Shown here in pieces: positions 20,630 through 31,984 of a DNA stretch of 64,000 nt. Origin of the DNA: Multifurca ochricompacta (taxonomy: Eukaryota > Basidiomycota > Agaricomycetes > Russulales > Russulaceae). Below the pieces are notes generated by a model. It was not told where the DNA came from and made no database searches. It saw nothing but the letters and a program-made list of their open reading frames with translations. The DNA lies in NCBI GenBank assembly GCA_022496185.1, contig WTXG01000018.1:248001-312000 (forward strand), written 5' to 3'. Position numbers and translations under genes: made by a program. Each line of letters opens with the position of its first letter. The first letter of the stretch is position 1.

Positions 20630-22760
20630 ATGACCAGCTCAATCTCGGATACGACACATTCACCTGCTCCATTCAGTCCTTTTTCGACACATTCTGGCAG
20701 TAGTGATCTCGCAACCTCTGATGGTAGTGTTTGCGGTTTACATGGTAGGATGTGTGATTCTTTACAAAGGGTTACATTTAGAATCCCCTGACCTTGGCGC
20801 ATTCACAATCGTCTTTCGCGCTTTGAACGAGTTTCAACAACCCAGAACGTTCATTCCACATAACGTCGTTATTACCGATACATCAACCACATCCGTACTC
20901 TCCCCCACCACAGAATCCGAATCAGATCTTTACAATAGGGGCTCTACAGTATGGAATCAACAACCTATTGCATCTTATTTATCAATTTCTTCACGAACTG
21001 CAACCACGCGACGCTCCATGCCATCGCAGTCTCCTCCACCTTCTGAACCACCATCATCTGATACTGAAGGGGAATTAACGCATGACCAAGAAGTAGATAG
21101 CGGTGATTATGAGGATGCTAGCAATGCGGATGAAAGCACGCAAGAGCACATGGAACTCGAACAGCCCTCCTTGGGTTACCTTGATGAAGCGCTTCAATTC
21201 ATCGCAGCTGAACGCGCCAAACTGACGGCCCCTCGTGATAATTTCTGGCAAGTGAAGGGGAACAATTCTACATCTGATGATCCCTCTTCCCATGACCAGC
21301 AACAAAGACACCAACAACATCAACAAGAGCAACATCAACATCAACATAATCAGCACCAATACCAGCAGCAGCAGCAGCACCAACAACAGCACCAACAACA
21401 ACAACAACAACAACAACTTCCTCGTCGTAAACGTCGCAGGCGAAATGCTAAATCACTTGTTCGTATCATCCCCGCCTGCGAGCCGAGTGCACTTGGAGAT
21501 GATAATCAGAGCCACCCTGACCCTGAAGTGCTTGAGGGAGATGATGACCTTTCTGATGATCTCTCTTCACCCGGTATACCATCCCCTGAAGCCGCTATCC
21601 GATTCAGGTCCATACCTGCTTCCCCCCCGCGCCGCAAAGCCGGGCGTCGCAACAGTGTCCAATCCGTTTCCGCGGATGGTCACCCACGTTTAGGCCACAG
21701 TAAATCTACGCCAAGCCTCCGTTCTGGTCCGCTTGACCCGCGCGTCGTGCGCTTGCGAGCCCTTGCCATCAAACTCAAGTTTTTATTTGCTGCAGAGGCA
21801 GAGCTCCTTGCAGCAGTCCTTTCAAATGAGTCGCTTCAGTCTCCATCACCCGACTTTATCGACCCACGAGGTCCCGCTCCAAGACCCGGGCAACCATTAG
21901 TCCACGTCTTCATTGATTAGTACGTCTGTCTTTCCAGAATATCTTCTGACCCCTAGTCGAATAATCTTCCGCAGCTCCAACATTCTCATTGGATTCCTCA
22001 CCTACCTACGGAGGCACCCACATCATCTCTTGAGTACCAAGATTAGATGGATGTCTCACGCGGCACTCGCACTTATCCTTGAACGCGGGCGTTCGGTTAC
22101 TCGGCGTGTACTCACAGCTTCTTCGCCATTGTACCAGCCAGTTGATACAGCTGCACAACTCGGTTATGAAGTACATGTATATGCACGTGTCCCCGATACT
22201 GGTGATGGTACAGACCGGATATCATCTCAACGTCATCGTCACTCTCGAGGTCGTAGTGGTGGCGGTGGCAGCGGGTGGAATGCCTCAAAGGACTACGCTC
22301 ATAAATCGTCATCGGGCATCGCTTTGGCGACCGACTCATCCGAGCCAGGAACATCAAGCGGCAGTGCACCGCCTGCGACTGCAACGCGTTCTGCCAAATA
22401 CCCTCGACGCCTGGTGGTCGTGTCCGCTACCGTGAACAAGGTGTTGATGAGCTATTGCAGCTAAAGTTCCTCCAAGTGGTTGCAGCCGTGGATGTTCCGT
22501 CTCCTGGATCCACAATCGTTCTCGCAACGGGAGACGGGAACGTTGGACAGTTCAACGAAGAAGGTTTCCGCGGTTGTGTGCGCACGGCGCTGAAGAAGGG
22601 ATGGCGCGTCGAGCTGTATGCGTGGGAAGGAGGGCTCAGTCGGACGTGGGTACGCGAATTTGCCGAGGGAGCATGGGCGTCACGATTCCGTATCATCCGA
22701 TTGACGGCTTTGGGGCTGATTTGCTTGATGGATAAGTTGGTGCGAGAATCCACAGCATGA
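20630..22760 (+). CDS. NYN-domain (PIN-like) ribonuclease with a Gln/His-rich region
   Basis: Exon 1 is 20630-20723 and exon 2 starts at 20770. A long N-terminal part with acidic, basic and Gln/His-rich stretches leads to the NYN domain, which begins GQPLVHVFID and continues across the intron at about 21918 as YSNILIGFLTYLRRHP. Later blocks are YEVHVYARVPDTGDG, GGRVRYREQGVDELLQL, STIVLATGDGNVGQFNEEGF, and TALKKGWRVELYAWEGG. The acidic residues in VFIDYSN and ATGDGN fit the metal site of PIN/NYN nucleases; an RNA-cleaving role is inferred from the family. Two frame changes (around 22230-22410 and at 22700) are needed and not all are explained by GT-AG introns. With the second correction the protein would end at 22735. 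Confidence 0.75.
21294..21417 (+). repeat. CAA/CAG/CAC repeat coding for Gln/His
   Basis: Within the NYN gene a run of CAA, CAG, CAC and CAT codons encodes a tract of about 40 residues that is mostly glutamine and histidine. The antisense strand would code for poly-Leu, which is why an open frame appears there. Confidence 0.9.
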
Positions 22761-25700
22761 CCATAATCTCAGGGTGTTTTCTATGGGCCCCGTGTGCTTG
22801 TCGTCGCTACAGCTCATGTCGTTGGTCAAGTATCCGTAAACATGTGCAACTTCCGCCATGGAAGCATAGAATCCCTAATGGTGAAACAGCAGATGGAGGT
22901 AGACGGCAAAAAATCAAGGAAGAAGGGCTAGCACGATGGCAGGCGGCAAGTTCGGATGCAAACCCAAACCCCTTCCAGTAGTTAATTCAGCGCCCAGCTT
23001 ATCTTGATGCTGGGGAAGCGTGATAAGCGTATAAAAATGCCGCAGGTAGAACCACATACGCTGTTGGTCAAGGGAGACAATGCGGCGGCACTAGAGATTA
23101 ATAAAAGATCAAAAAGAGAGAGGAGAAAGAGAGAGAGAGAGAGCACGTGCTCGAGTGATATTGGCACGAGGCAGATTGAAACGGTGAGAACACGCGTATG
23201 AAGGCGGCATCGCATGAAAGCAACGTGGGGTGTATGTGCTGGCCCAGTGAATCAGCTACGAGACAGAACAGAAGAGGAGACCGGTGGCACGCATGCCAGG
23301 GGTGCAACCTTTGTCCGACGACTTTTCCATGAGAGCAGCGCCTGACAAAGTGGATGGGCGGCAAAGTGAGAGTGTCGTTATACTTACACCTTTTGAGAGA
23401 AGGAGAATAATAATCGGAACAACTCTAATTGTCGTGCGTGCTGCAAGGCCCACTCGCGCTCCGCGGAGGCTAAACATGAGGGGGGGCGGGTTACCGTCTT
23501 GGGGCAGACAGCCGAGGTTTTATAGCGTAAAAACCAATATCAGCCATCAGTGAGGTAGATTAGCTACGATAGGGGAAAGGGGGGAAAGAGAAGGGGGAGG
23601 GGAGGGGAGGGAGTGAGAGTGAGTGAGATGATGGGGTGATTTAGAGGAAAATAGAAGGGAAGGACAAGGCACGAGCTGGAGATCAACATTCCGAGTTTCT
23701 GTTACGGGGCTTTAAGCGTTATAATCATAATTATAATTATTCCATATCGCGTTCACTATCCATCCTTTGAAAATTTTGTGCGTGCGTGCGTGCGTGTGTG
23801 CATGTGTGCGGGAGCCAGGCAAGCAAAGAATAATCTAGTAGAAGGGGGGAGGTTAAAGGCGTGGTACACTAGGATTGGTTTCTTTTCTTTTCCTTTTCTT
23901 TTTTTTTTGAAAATGCCAGCAGCAGCAAATAAAATAAAATAGATAACGATACTAGAAAAACTAAAATCAAGGTTTTACAGTTGGACAGTAACATTATTTC
24001 AGTTCAGTCAGAAAGGATCCAGCTGGGGGGGTTCCTCCCATTGTCATCCAACGACGACAAAGAAGGTGCATGTGCATGAGATGATGATGGGCGCCGTAGG
24101 AAGCGAGCGTTCAACTCGTTCGTTTATCACGTCATTTCTGTTTCTGTTGTCGTTGTCAACTATCGCTGCTTTCTGCTTTTAGAGCGAGTTCGTACGCGCG
24201 TATATTTACAGGAAGCGCCTATGACATTCGCGCGACGACCCTGCACCCCCCCCCCCCCGGTCCCCCTGCTTGATCTGCTACAACCGATGCTTGGGGTACC
24301 CAAAAGGAGGGGGCAAAGTACTTTTATTTTCATTTGATGATGATCGGTAGTACAAAAGGATCGTTGCTTCGGTTCGCGGTTCGCGTGTCTCCGATCTGGA
24401 CGGGTGGGGGTGACAAGGCAAACGCTATCAGCTATCATCAAAAAAAAAAAACCAAAGGCTGTGGCGGCACAGCGGCACATCCTCACGGCATTACTTTTTT
24501 TATTATTAATTTTAAAGTGAGTCAAAAGCAAAAAGAGAAAAAGAAGATAAGATAAGGCAGCGAGGCGCGAGTTTGATGCGAATTGCAGGCGGGCGGCGTT
24601 GAAAAAAAGAGCGTCAACGTCAAAGTTTGGACAAGCGGAGGTAAAGAACGACTAATACTACTACTACGATACGATATTGATATATATACAATGGAACACG
24701 GTCCGAAATATGCGTGCACAATATGTGATGTGTGAGAGAGCGGTCTGCCCGCAGTCGAAAGACAGACGGGATTGACTCCGATCCAGCTCATGCAATGTGT
24801 ACCCAAGACGTAGATTGTAGATGATGCATGGATAAGGACTTCGGGGACCGTAGAGATGTGGCAAGTGCGCCAACTCGGAGGGAAGAAGGAGGGAAGGAGG
24901 AAGGAGGAAGGGGACTTGAACCTTCCACGCAGATCTCCCAACATCTTATCTTTTATGTCAGGTAGACGGGCAATTATATTAAATGAAGAACATCTTCGGA
25001 TGTATAGAACAACAGTGGATACGCGTTCGCGACCTGGAGACCAAATGGCGATCTGATGTCGCGATGGGGCGTGCGATTTGCCGCATGTACGATATATATG
25101 ATATATACGATACGAGATAGATAGAAAATGGAATGGTTCGTTGCTTGGGTCACCAAAGGTACGACGGCATATTGGTTGAGCTTATCAACACGAGAGAGTG
25201 AATGAATAATCCAATCCAATCCAGAAACAGAAAACGGCATCTGATAAAGAGAGCTCCGAGACAGCGTATCGTTATTATGAAGTTACAGATGGCTTTCGGG
25301 GATAAAACTTGCTTGGAAGAAAGGAAGGAAGAAAGAAAGAATGGCTGAGTCAAAGTCAAAGAAAGAAGGCCGAGTTGACTGTAATGACTCGGAACGGAAA
25401 CAGCCGAACAATGTTGTTCCACCAAGTGATGCGAATCATCATCAAACTTTATGATATATTTTTGTTCTTTCAAACGAAATCAAAAAAAAGAGAATTTTTG
25501 CGTGGCACACCAGCGCAGTGTAGACCTGCATGGAACCGCGGATACCAAGCATTGACGGGTAGCACAGTAAAAGAGCCCAGATGATAGTAGGTAGCACTAA
25601 AGAGAATATGCGATGTATGTGTGTGGGTGCGTGTGTGGGTGTGTGGTATCGACAATGTGCGTCGGGATGTAGATATAATGCGAGCGATGTAAGAGGGGGA

Positions 25701-26439
25701 TGCGACGAACGACGGAGAAGGGGAAGGGGAAGGAAGGAGAGGGGGGGGGTATTCCAGTAACACCCGTCTATGAGGACATGCATGCAGACAACGATATACG
25801 AGGAAAGCAAAATTAACCAGTATGCGATAACCGAATGTCCCGGAATCAACCAGAAATCTAAGAATTGTATTGTGTGACCATTAGGCCTGTAGTTTTGTTC
25901 GAACCTATACAAGAAAGGGGGAAACATTGACGATAAGCGAATAATTGGAATTGCGAGAATTAGTAACTCGTACCGGTTTCCTCATCATGAGTGGTTGTGA
26001 GGCTTGGTTGTGGGAAGAAGTTGGAGGCGCTGACTGCATGCGGTTTTCAGTCAGTCCGAGGCGTAAAAAAAAAAGAACGAAGGGCGTGAATGACTTACGG
26101 AAGTCGAGTACGCGCGACCTTGCGCCGTCCCGACATTGTTCGACAACGCCTTTTTTAGCTAGGAATGGCAAAATTGGTTTGATGATGGGTTGGAGGGGGG
26201 GGATGCAGCACACCTTTGCTTCACTCTCCGCAGCATGTTGCCCGGACATTGACGAAGTGTACACTGACACATGCGCAAGACTCTTGGCTTGAGGTAGTGA
26301 TGAAAGCGAGTTGGAGAGACTGGGAAGTGCGACGAGGTGCGAGGGCGCGGCACCTTTTTGAATGGGTTTGGACGCGTCGGGCATAATGGGTCCAAGGAGA
26401 TGAAGATAGTAAAAAAAAAAGGAAAAGATATGAGAGAGG

Positions 26440-26720
26440 ATATGATAAAAAAAAATACAGAGAGAAGAGGGTGGTTTAGAGGTAGAGAGAGGATGGGAGA
26501 GGAAGGTAGTAAGGGAGGGAGGGATGGAACGCAGGAGGGATGGGTTAATGGGAAAGTAGTGAAAGAGGAATAGGCTTTATAGCTGGATGGGACCTGGCGC
26601 GCGAAATCTGGAGGGAGGGAAGGAGAGGGGGGAAGGGGGGGAAGGGGAGGATAAAGGGAAGAGGAAGGGGAAGGGGGAATATGGGAAGAGGGAAAGGGGG
26701 AAGGAGGGGAGGGGGAGGAC
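26440..26720. repeat. Long purine-rich tract (GGGA/GGAAG units)
   Basis: About 280 bases are almost entirely purine on the plus strand, with many GGGAGG, GGAAGG and AGAGGG units. The opposite strand is a pyrimidine tract, so open frames there (Ser/Pro/Leu only) are artefacts of composition. Confidence 0.85.
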
Positions 26721-26975
26721 GACAGTCTGGCCTGGCTTGGTGACCATCTCATCTCAAGATCTCACGTTTCCGTTTCGTTTGGACCTTTTCTCGTCATTTT
26801 ACAAGCGTCCAATCGGCCTAATTATCCAATAGGAATCTTTCCTGCTTTTGTTTGCCATGCCATGCCTTGACCATGCCTCTTGTCTATACTCACTCATTCA
26901 TCTATCTACTTGAGGTTTCTTTTTCCATGGTTGGGCGTCTGCTCCTCTGCTCCTCTACCCTACCTACTACTACCT

Positions 26976-27105
26976 ACCCACATACATACATACATACAAA
27001 CATACATACATACATGCCTGCCTGCCTGCCTGTCTGCCCGTCTGCCTGTCTGCCTGCCTGTCTGCCTGCATGCCTGTCTGTCTGCCTGCCAGCCAGCCTA
27101 TTTGC
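26976..27105. repeat. Compound tetranucleotide microsatellite (TACA)n-(TGCC/TGTC)n
   Basis: About ten CATA/TACA units are followed directly by more than twenty TGCC, TGTC and TGCA units. The resulting Cys/Leu/Pro-rich translations are not protein-coding. Confidence 0.9.
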
Positions 27106-28079
27106 CTCTCGTGTTCTTCCTTCCTGTCAAAATTTCAAGCCGCGCCCCGCCCCTTCTCCCCTTCGCCTTCCTAACAGCGGCGTGTCCAGACAGTTGTGAT
27201 TCCAATCCAAAGATATTAAGGGTTCCTGTGAGTGAGGGTATGAGGGTTGAAAGCGAAACCCTCCCCTCGACTCAAAAGAGCCCCAGTCTTAGCCACGAGC
27301 ACAGCTGTATTCAGGGACGCTGAGTCCAGCCCTCGTGAAGGTGTCCCTTGTGGACATGTGAACTTTTTGATCCACGCTCATTCCTCCGATCCTCCCTCAT
27401 TCTCGATCTCTTTCAATCATCCCATCCCAAACTAAACTTGTCTCAATATTTCGTCATCCCCACCCATTTTTTTGTTTGTTTTGTTTTGTTTTTTTTTCCC
27501 ATCATCACCCCTTCTAGTTAACTTCTTGACGTACTAGTTCTTCAACAACCTCGAGTTCAACCCCGTGACCTACGGTAATATATCCTATCCCTTCTTTTTT
27601 GTTTGTTTGTTATTTCATTCATTTTCATTTTCATTTTTATTTTTATTTTTATTTTGCGTCATTCTCGTCTTCCTTTTGGTCGTACGTACAGCGCTAGACG
27701 TCGCTGCTCAACCTGAGAAATGAAGTACAACTTCCCGAGGATATAGATCACCGCAACCACCATAATCTTCAAATGGGCGAACCAAAATGAAATGTCATCA
27801 CACGGATGAGTGGCCCGCTTTAATTAGATTGTATCATCCCTTACTATTTCGTGATTCGGCTCGCTTGCAGTACGGCACTTGGCTATTCTTCTCTCTCTTC
27901 ATGTCAATCTACTCTCCTTCATTCGCACAATTAATCCCCGCAAGCCGTGTGCGTATTCGTATTCAAGAACACTCCGTCGTCTCAAAGGAACCTGTCTCAC
28001 CATTAATTCTCAGCTGTCTGCGTTGTTACCGCTAAACCGCAACTGCAACTGCAACTGCAACTAACTCTACCAAAGTCCT

Positions 28080-28359
28080 CGGAACACCCCGAATCAGAGA
28101 TCATCTTCAGGGTAGACTTACCAGCGCTCCGTCTTGACACAGGTCACTTTTCAGCCTGCGGCGGGGCTTACGGTTATGATCCAACGTCAGCCACTACCTT
28201 CCCCGCAGCGCCTGCGTTACAGGTTACAGAATTCATTTCGCCGTACATGAGGTCCGCGTCATGGCCTGGGCTTGCGCCCATCAACAACTATCCGTGGCTG
28301 TTCTCGCACGCCGCTCATCTCGAGCGCCCACATGACCATAACCCATATTGTCCACTTTA
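28080..28359 (+). CDS. Possible exon of an unknown protein (orphan open frame)
   Basis: The frame beginning near GAACACCCC is open to a stop at about 28357 and reads EHPESEIIFRVDLPALRL and then FPAAPALQVTEFISPYM and PWLFSHAAHLERP. Its composition is protein-like, with Pro, Phe, Tyr and acidic residues. There is no ATG and no clear acceptor. The opposite strand also has an open frame of 93 codons (28281-28562). I cannot choose between a last exon, a gene relic and chance. No family is recognised. Confidence 0.25.
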
Positions 28360-29288
28360 AGCGACCTCCAACCCCGAGCGTCACCATTCATCCATCTCAG
28401 ATAGGTACGGTCTGGCCTTTTGAGTAGTCCCATACAAGCCAAACCTCCCCAGTCTCCCCAAAGCCGGAGAAGCTGCCCACCGAGCCACAGCCTACCCTCC
28501 CCACTAATATACTTCCCGAGGATCCTGGGAGTGATTAGATCATCAAATGATGATAGAGGCAAGACAGGTCAGATGGTTCTTGCGGCACCTCCATCATTTT
28601 TCCTACTACTAGTGATGCAGCCAATTATAAGTCGAACCTGAGTATCCTATGATTGCCCCGACGGGACATGACTCCGACATGTGCGCAGTATTCATCTCAC
28701 GCCCACGCTCAACACCCACGTTTGTAAAGCGTTGCGGGGCGTATGTGCCACTAATACGGCCGGCCGGACACTACAAAGTGAGAGACCTTTCTCAGTCTCT
28801 CTGGTGAGTAGTAAGCATGCTCGGGTCGCGTGTACCCACGTCGGGTCCCGGTGGGGTAATCGCCCTCTGGTGTGGGATATTTTCTCACGATTGCCAGATG
28901 TGCCAAAGCCACTTGGCATAATCAAAGAAGTGGCTCGTACTAAGAATGGGGGAAGGAATAACAAATCCCACAACGCACCATCTGCCAGGTCTCTGCACAG
29001 GGCGCAGTCCTCAGAAGAAGCAAGAGCGGCGGAGAGGTGAGGCGAGGCGAAGTCATTTATCGTACGACACAGCGCCCGTTTCGCAACGCACGCAACAACA
29101 AAAGCGTCGTCTTGGTTCCTCATAGTCAGTCATTTGACCTTAGCACGGGGCAAAACCGTTAAATCTTTCACACCCCATATTTTTCTAATACAGCTTCCCT
29201 GTTTACATGCATTTCCGTTCGTGTATAAGACCTTCGCCAAGGCTGAATTCGGCACCCCAAAAGTCTTGCACGATCCCCACTGGGTCAA
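28360..29288. other. Intergenic region 3' of GRS1
   Basis: A 143-codon minus-strand frame (28692-29123) starts with an ATG but shows no domain and its antisense is also open. Nothing else is supported. Confidence 0.35.
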
Positions 29289-31860
29289 TTAATCAACGGC
29301 CTGAACGCCGTCATAAGCAGGGAGCCGTCTGCACGCTTCAACCCAATCGGCACTGTCATTGACGAGGTCGACGAGTACCGAAATGACTTGATCAATGTCA
29401 CCGATCAATTGTCCGGTTGTGTCACGTTCCCTAATTTATGATCAATGAGCCAACTTGTGCGTGTGCTTTGAAAGTTCACGTACCGCAGTGTCATTGTCCG
29501 ATTCTGGATGGCTGTGCGCCAATCCCGCACGTCAGCTTGTGCCGGTTCGTCATCAGTGCCTTAACTCACAGGCAAAGTCAAGCGTCACGCCGAAGGGCGT
29601 GCCCAGTTCGTCATTGCGCGCGTACCGCTTTCCTATGGAAGTGTTCGAATCATCCACACGTGCGAAGATACCCGCCTTGCGCAGCTTCGAAGCTAGCTAA
29701 ACGGTGAGAATCACGATGCCTAAATCCACGGCTAAATTACAAAAGCCTGACGTACAAACTTCTTGAACGAGTGGATCAAACTCTTCTTTTGCACTTAGTG
29801 GGACTATGAGCACTTTGGTCGGTGCAATGATCGGCGGCAAGGAAAGAACCTGATAGAACAACAACGCTCGGATCGGCGAATAAGTGGAAGTCGATGACAC
29901 TCACTCCGCGCTCAATATCTTGCTCACGCGCCCAGAAATTATGCTCAAGGAGGACATATAGGATGCGACCGAGGCCGAAGGAGGGCTCGATGACGTTTGG
30001 GGTAAATTCACGAACTGAGAGGGGTGATCAATTAATGACCGGCCCACTTGGCACCCGAAAAAAAAACCTAAATCTACTCACTAGACTGCTTGAACGTCTT
30101 GCGTTCAATTGTGACGATTTCGGGTGTCAGACTGAGCTTCCTCCCGTCCGGGGTGGCAACGATGGCGGATCTACGATCTCTCGTAAGTAGCAGGAATGAG
30201 GTTCTCACAGGAACCACGCACCCTTGGGCCAGCTCTCTCTGGATCTCGAGTAGCCGCGGCTCATCCAGTTCTAAAAAGACTTTTTGTATTGCCCCTGCAT
30301 CCTTACCGAATGTCTTTCCAAGGACCTTTTTGTTGAGCTCGGCAACCAGACGTTCCGTGACGATGGGCTCTTTGAGCGCTTGACGAACGACCAACGGATG
30401 TCCGGTCTTCTTCGAGTGGACAGTCAAGTCGTAAGCAGCGCGGTCCGCACAACCGACGCACTCGGTCCATCCGTACGAATTTTGTATCTCGGCGTCCCAA
30501 CAGTCTGTTGCATAGTGTGCCATCTCATTGGCCATATGCTGGCGGAACCGCAGGCGGGCGGGGTCAATTCCGATCTTGACCAGGAACTGGTGGATTCGCG
30601 CCACAAAATACCCGAGTGTTTCGTTTGCGATGATCCCAGTTGCTACTGCATCACCCACACTGATCTTCTTCACTTGCGTGCTACCACTTGCCTGGACATC
30701 TCGGTCAAGAAGATCAAGGACAATGTCGGATACTTCATCGAAACGCTCGTGACGCTTATCTTCAGGGTCGACGTAATGTTCTATCTCCGCCATGGTAAAT
30801 TCGCGCACGCGGAGCAGCCCTGCACGTGGGGAGATCTCGTTCCGGAAAGAACGTCCGATTTGTGCAGAGGCGAATGGCACACGACCATTGTTGAACTCAA
30901 GGAGTCGGGAGAAATTGAGAAAATGACCCTGCGCTGTTTCTGGGCGTAAATAGCTGAGACACAAGCACAAGTATCAATCAATCAGACAAAGAGAAACGAT
31001 CAAGTGAGGTCTTCACCAGGGTGTTGGCCTGTCGGTCCGATACTGCTGGTGAACATGAGGTTGAATGTTGGGGTTCGGTAACTTTGTTGCCAGTGTCTGG
31101 ATTTCGGATGTCATACTTGCGACATAGTTCGCCTATTTCTGGGCCTGAGTAATTATCCAGCTGTACGGAAGCAAGACCTCGTGACCGTGATGAAATACAC
31201 AGGAACGGGAGGCTCGCATACCTGAGCCAGGATGACCTCGTATTCCTTCACGGCATCGTCTGACAGTTGAACTCCGGCGGTTTTTACCACCTTTTTCTTT
31301 CTTTTCTTCTCGTCCTCCTTTTGAGGCTGGGCGGCTAGGCCGCGTGCCTCCTTGTCGCCCACGAGGCGAGCTTCAAGTACGCCTTTGACTAAGTGATCTG
31401 CACGTAAGACGTCACCTGTCTGATCGTCCTTCACCATCCAATCTGCGAAGCGGGCGACGTGACCCGACGTCTCGAACACTGGTGCAGGTGTCATGATTGT
31501 AGAATCGATCTCGAGCATATGTTCCTCCACTATGAAATGCTTGCGCCATTCTGCAATGATATTTGCTTGGAGTGATGAGCCAGGAGGTCCATAATCGTAT
31601 AGACCCGCGACACCTGGGGAGATGAATGGATTAAATTATTTGGGGGAAAGCGCGTGTCTACACGTACCCCCATAGATTTCAAAAGCTGGCGCGTAAAAAA
31701 ACCTGCGATTAAGCAGTGCTTCAAAACGAGTTTTATCGAACGGATGGGCCGTTTTGTTCACGGGGATAATAGCCATATCAGCCTTAAACTTGGGAGAGGG
31801 GACGGAAAGCCTCAGAAGCTGAAGATATCTAGAACGGCAAGACGTTCTCAGCCTCAACAT
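29289..31860 (-). CDS. GRS1: Glycyl-tRNA synthetase
   Basis: Class II alpha2-type GlyRS, which charges tRNA-Gly. Visible exons include 31860-31668, 31613-31222, 31160-31017 and one from 30953, then three or more to a stop at 29289. Landmarks in order: [49 protein letters not shown], the motif 2 region [36 protein letters not shown], motif 3 [19 protein letters not shown], and the anticodon-binding domain from [19 protein letters not shown] to [19 protein letters not shown]. The first ATG adds 28 residues rich in Arg, Ser and Leu before an internal ATG at 31776, which fits dual mitochondrial and cytosolic forms. Between NKVTEP and YLRPETA the frame slips by one base twice (near 31065 and at the 31016-30954 intron). 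Confidence 0.9.
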
Positions 31861-31984
31861 TCAGCCATTCAGCAAAGCAAAAGCAACGGAAAGGTCAAGC
31901 CATTCATTATTATCACGTGATCCAAATCCATTCTTTAAAATAAATATTTAATTTGTGTGTGGGTGTGAGTTAGTAAGGAAAGCT

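Larger units (their letters stand above)
22761..28079. other. Gene-poor region rich in simple sequence
   Basis: More than 5 kb has no supported gene. It includes purine-rich tracts (23571-23640, 25710-25755, 26440-26720), a poly-C run near 24247, GT/GC runs near 23780, tetranucleotide repeats near 27000 and ATTTT repeats near 27620. A minus-strand frame at 25905-26384 (159 residues) and several others are open but lack any domain, composition or splice support. A short plus-strand stretch around 27541-27573 followed by a good intron looks weakly coding. I see no transposase, reverse transcriptase or tRNA. Confidence 0.5.

Noticed and set aside
21075..21416. Minus-strand frame coding for a Leu-rich membrane-like protein
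   Set aside because: It is the antisense of the Gln/His codon repeat; the hydrophobic run is an artefact of CAA/CAG repeats.
22757..22981. Extra exon or small gene after the NYN gene
   Set aside because: The frame has no splice link and no family signal; the natural NYN C-terminus is already complete at about 22735.
25905..26384. Minus-strand frame of 159 codons considered as a small Cys-containing mitochondrial protein
   Set aside because: I tried to fit it to copper-chaperone-like and other small Cys families; the cysteine spacing does not match and no splice pattern helps.
26159..26752. Minus-strand frame of 197 codons, Ser/Pro/Leu rich
   Set aside because: It lies opposite a purine tract and has almost no other residues; composition alone explains its length.
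26976..27105. Regularly spaced short repeats resembling a repeat array
   Set aside because: These are contiguous tetranucleotide units without unique spacers, so this is a microsatellite and not a CRISPR array.
28281..28562. Minus-strand 93-codon frame with many Trp and Gly
   Set aside because: It overlaps a more protein-like plus-strand frame and has no linked exon or family.
30284..30949. Plus-strand frame of 221 codons
   Set aside because: It is antisense to the catalytic core of GlyRS, whose motifs are unmistakable.
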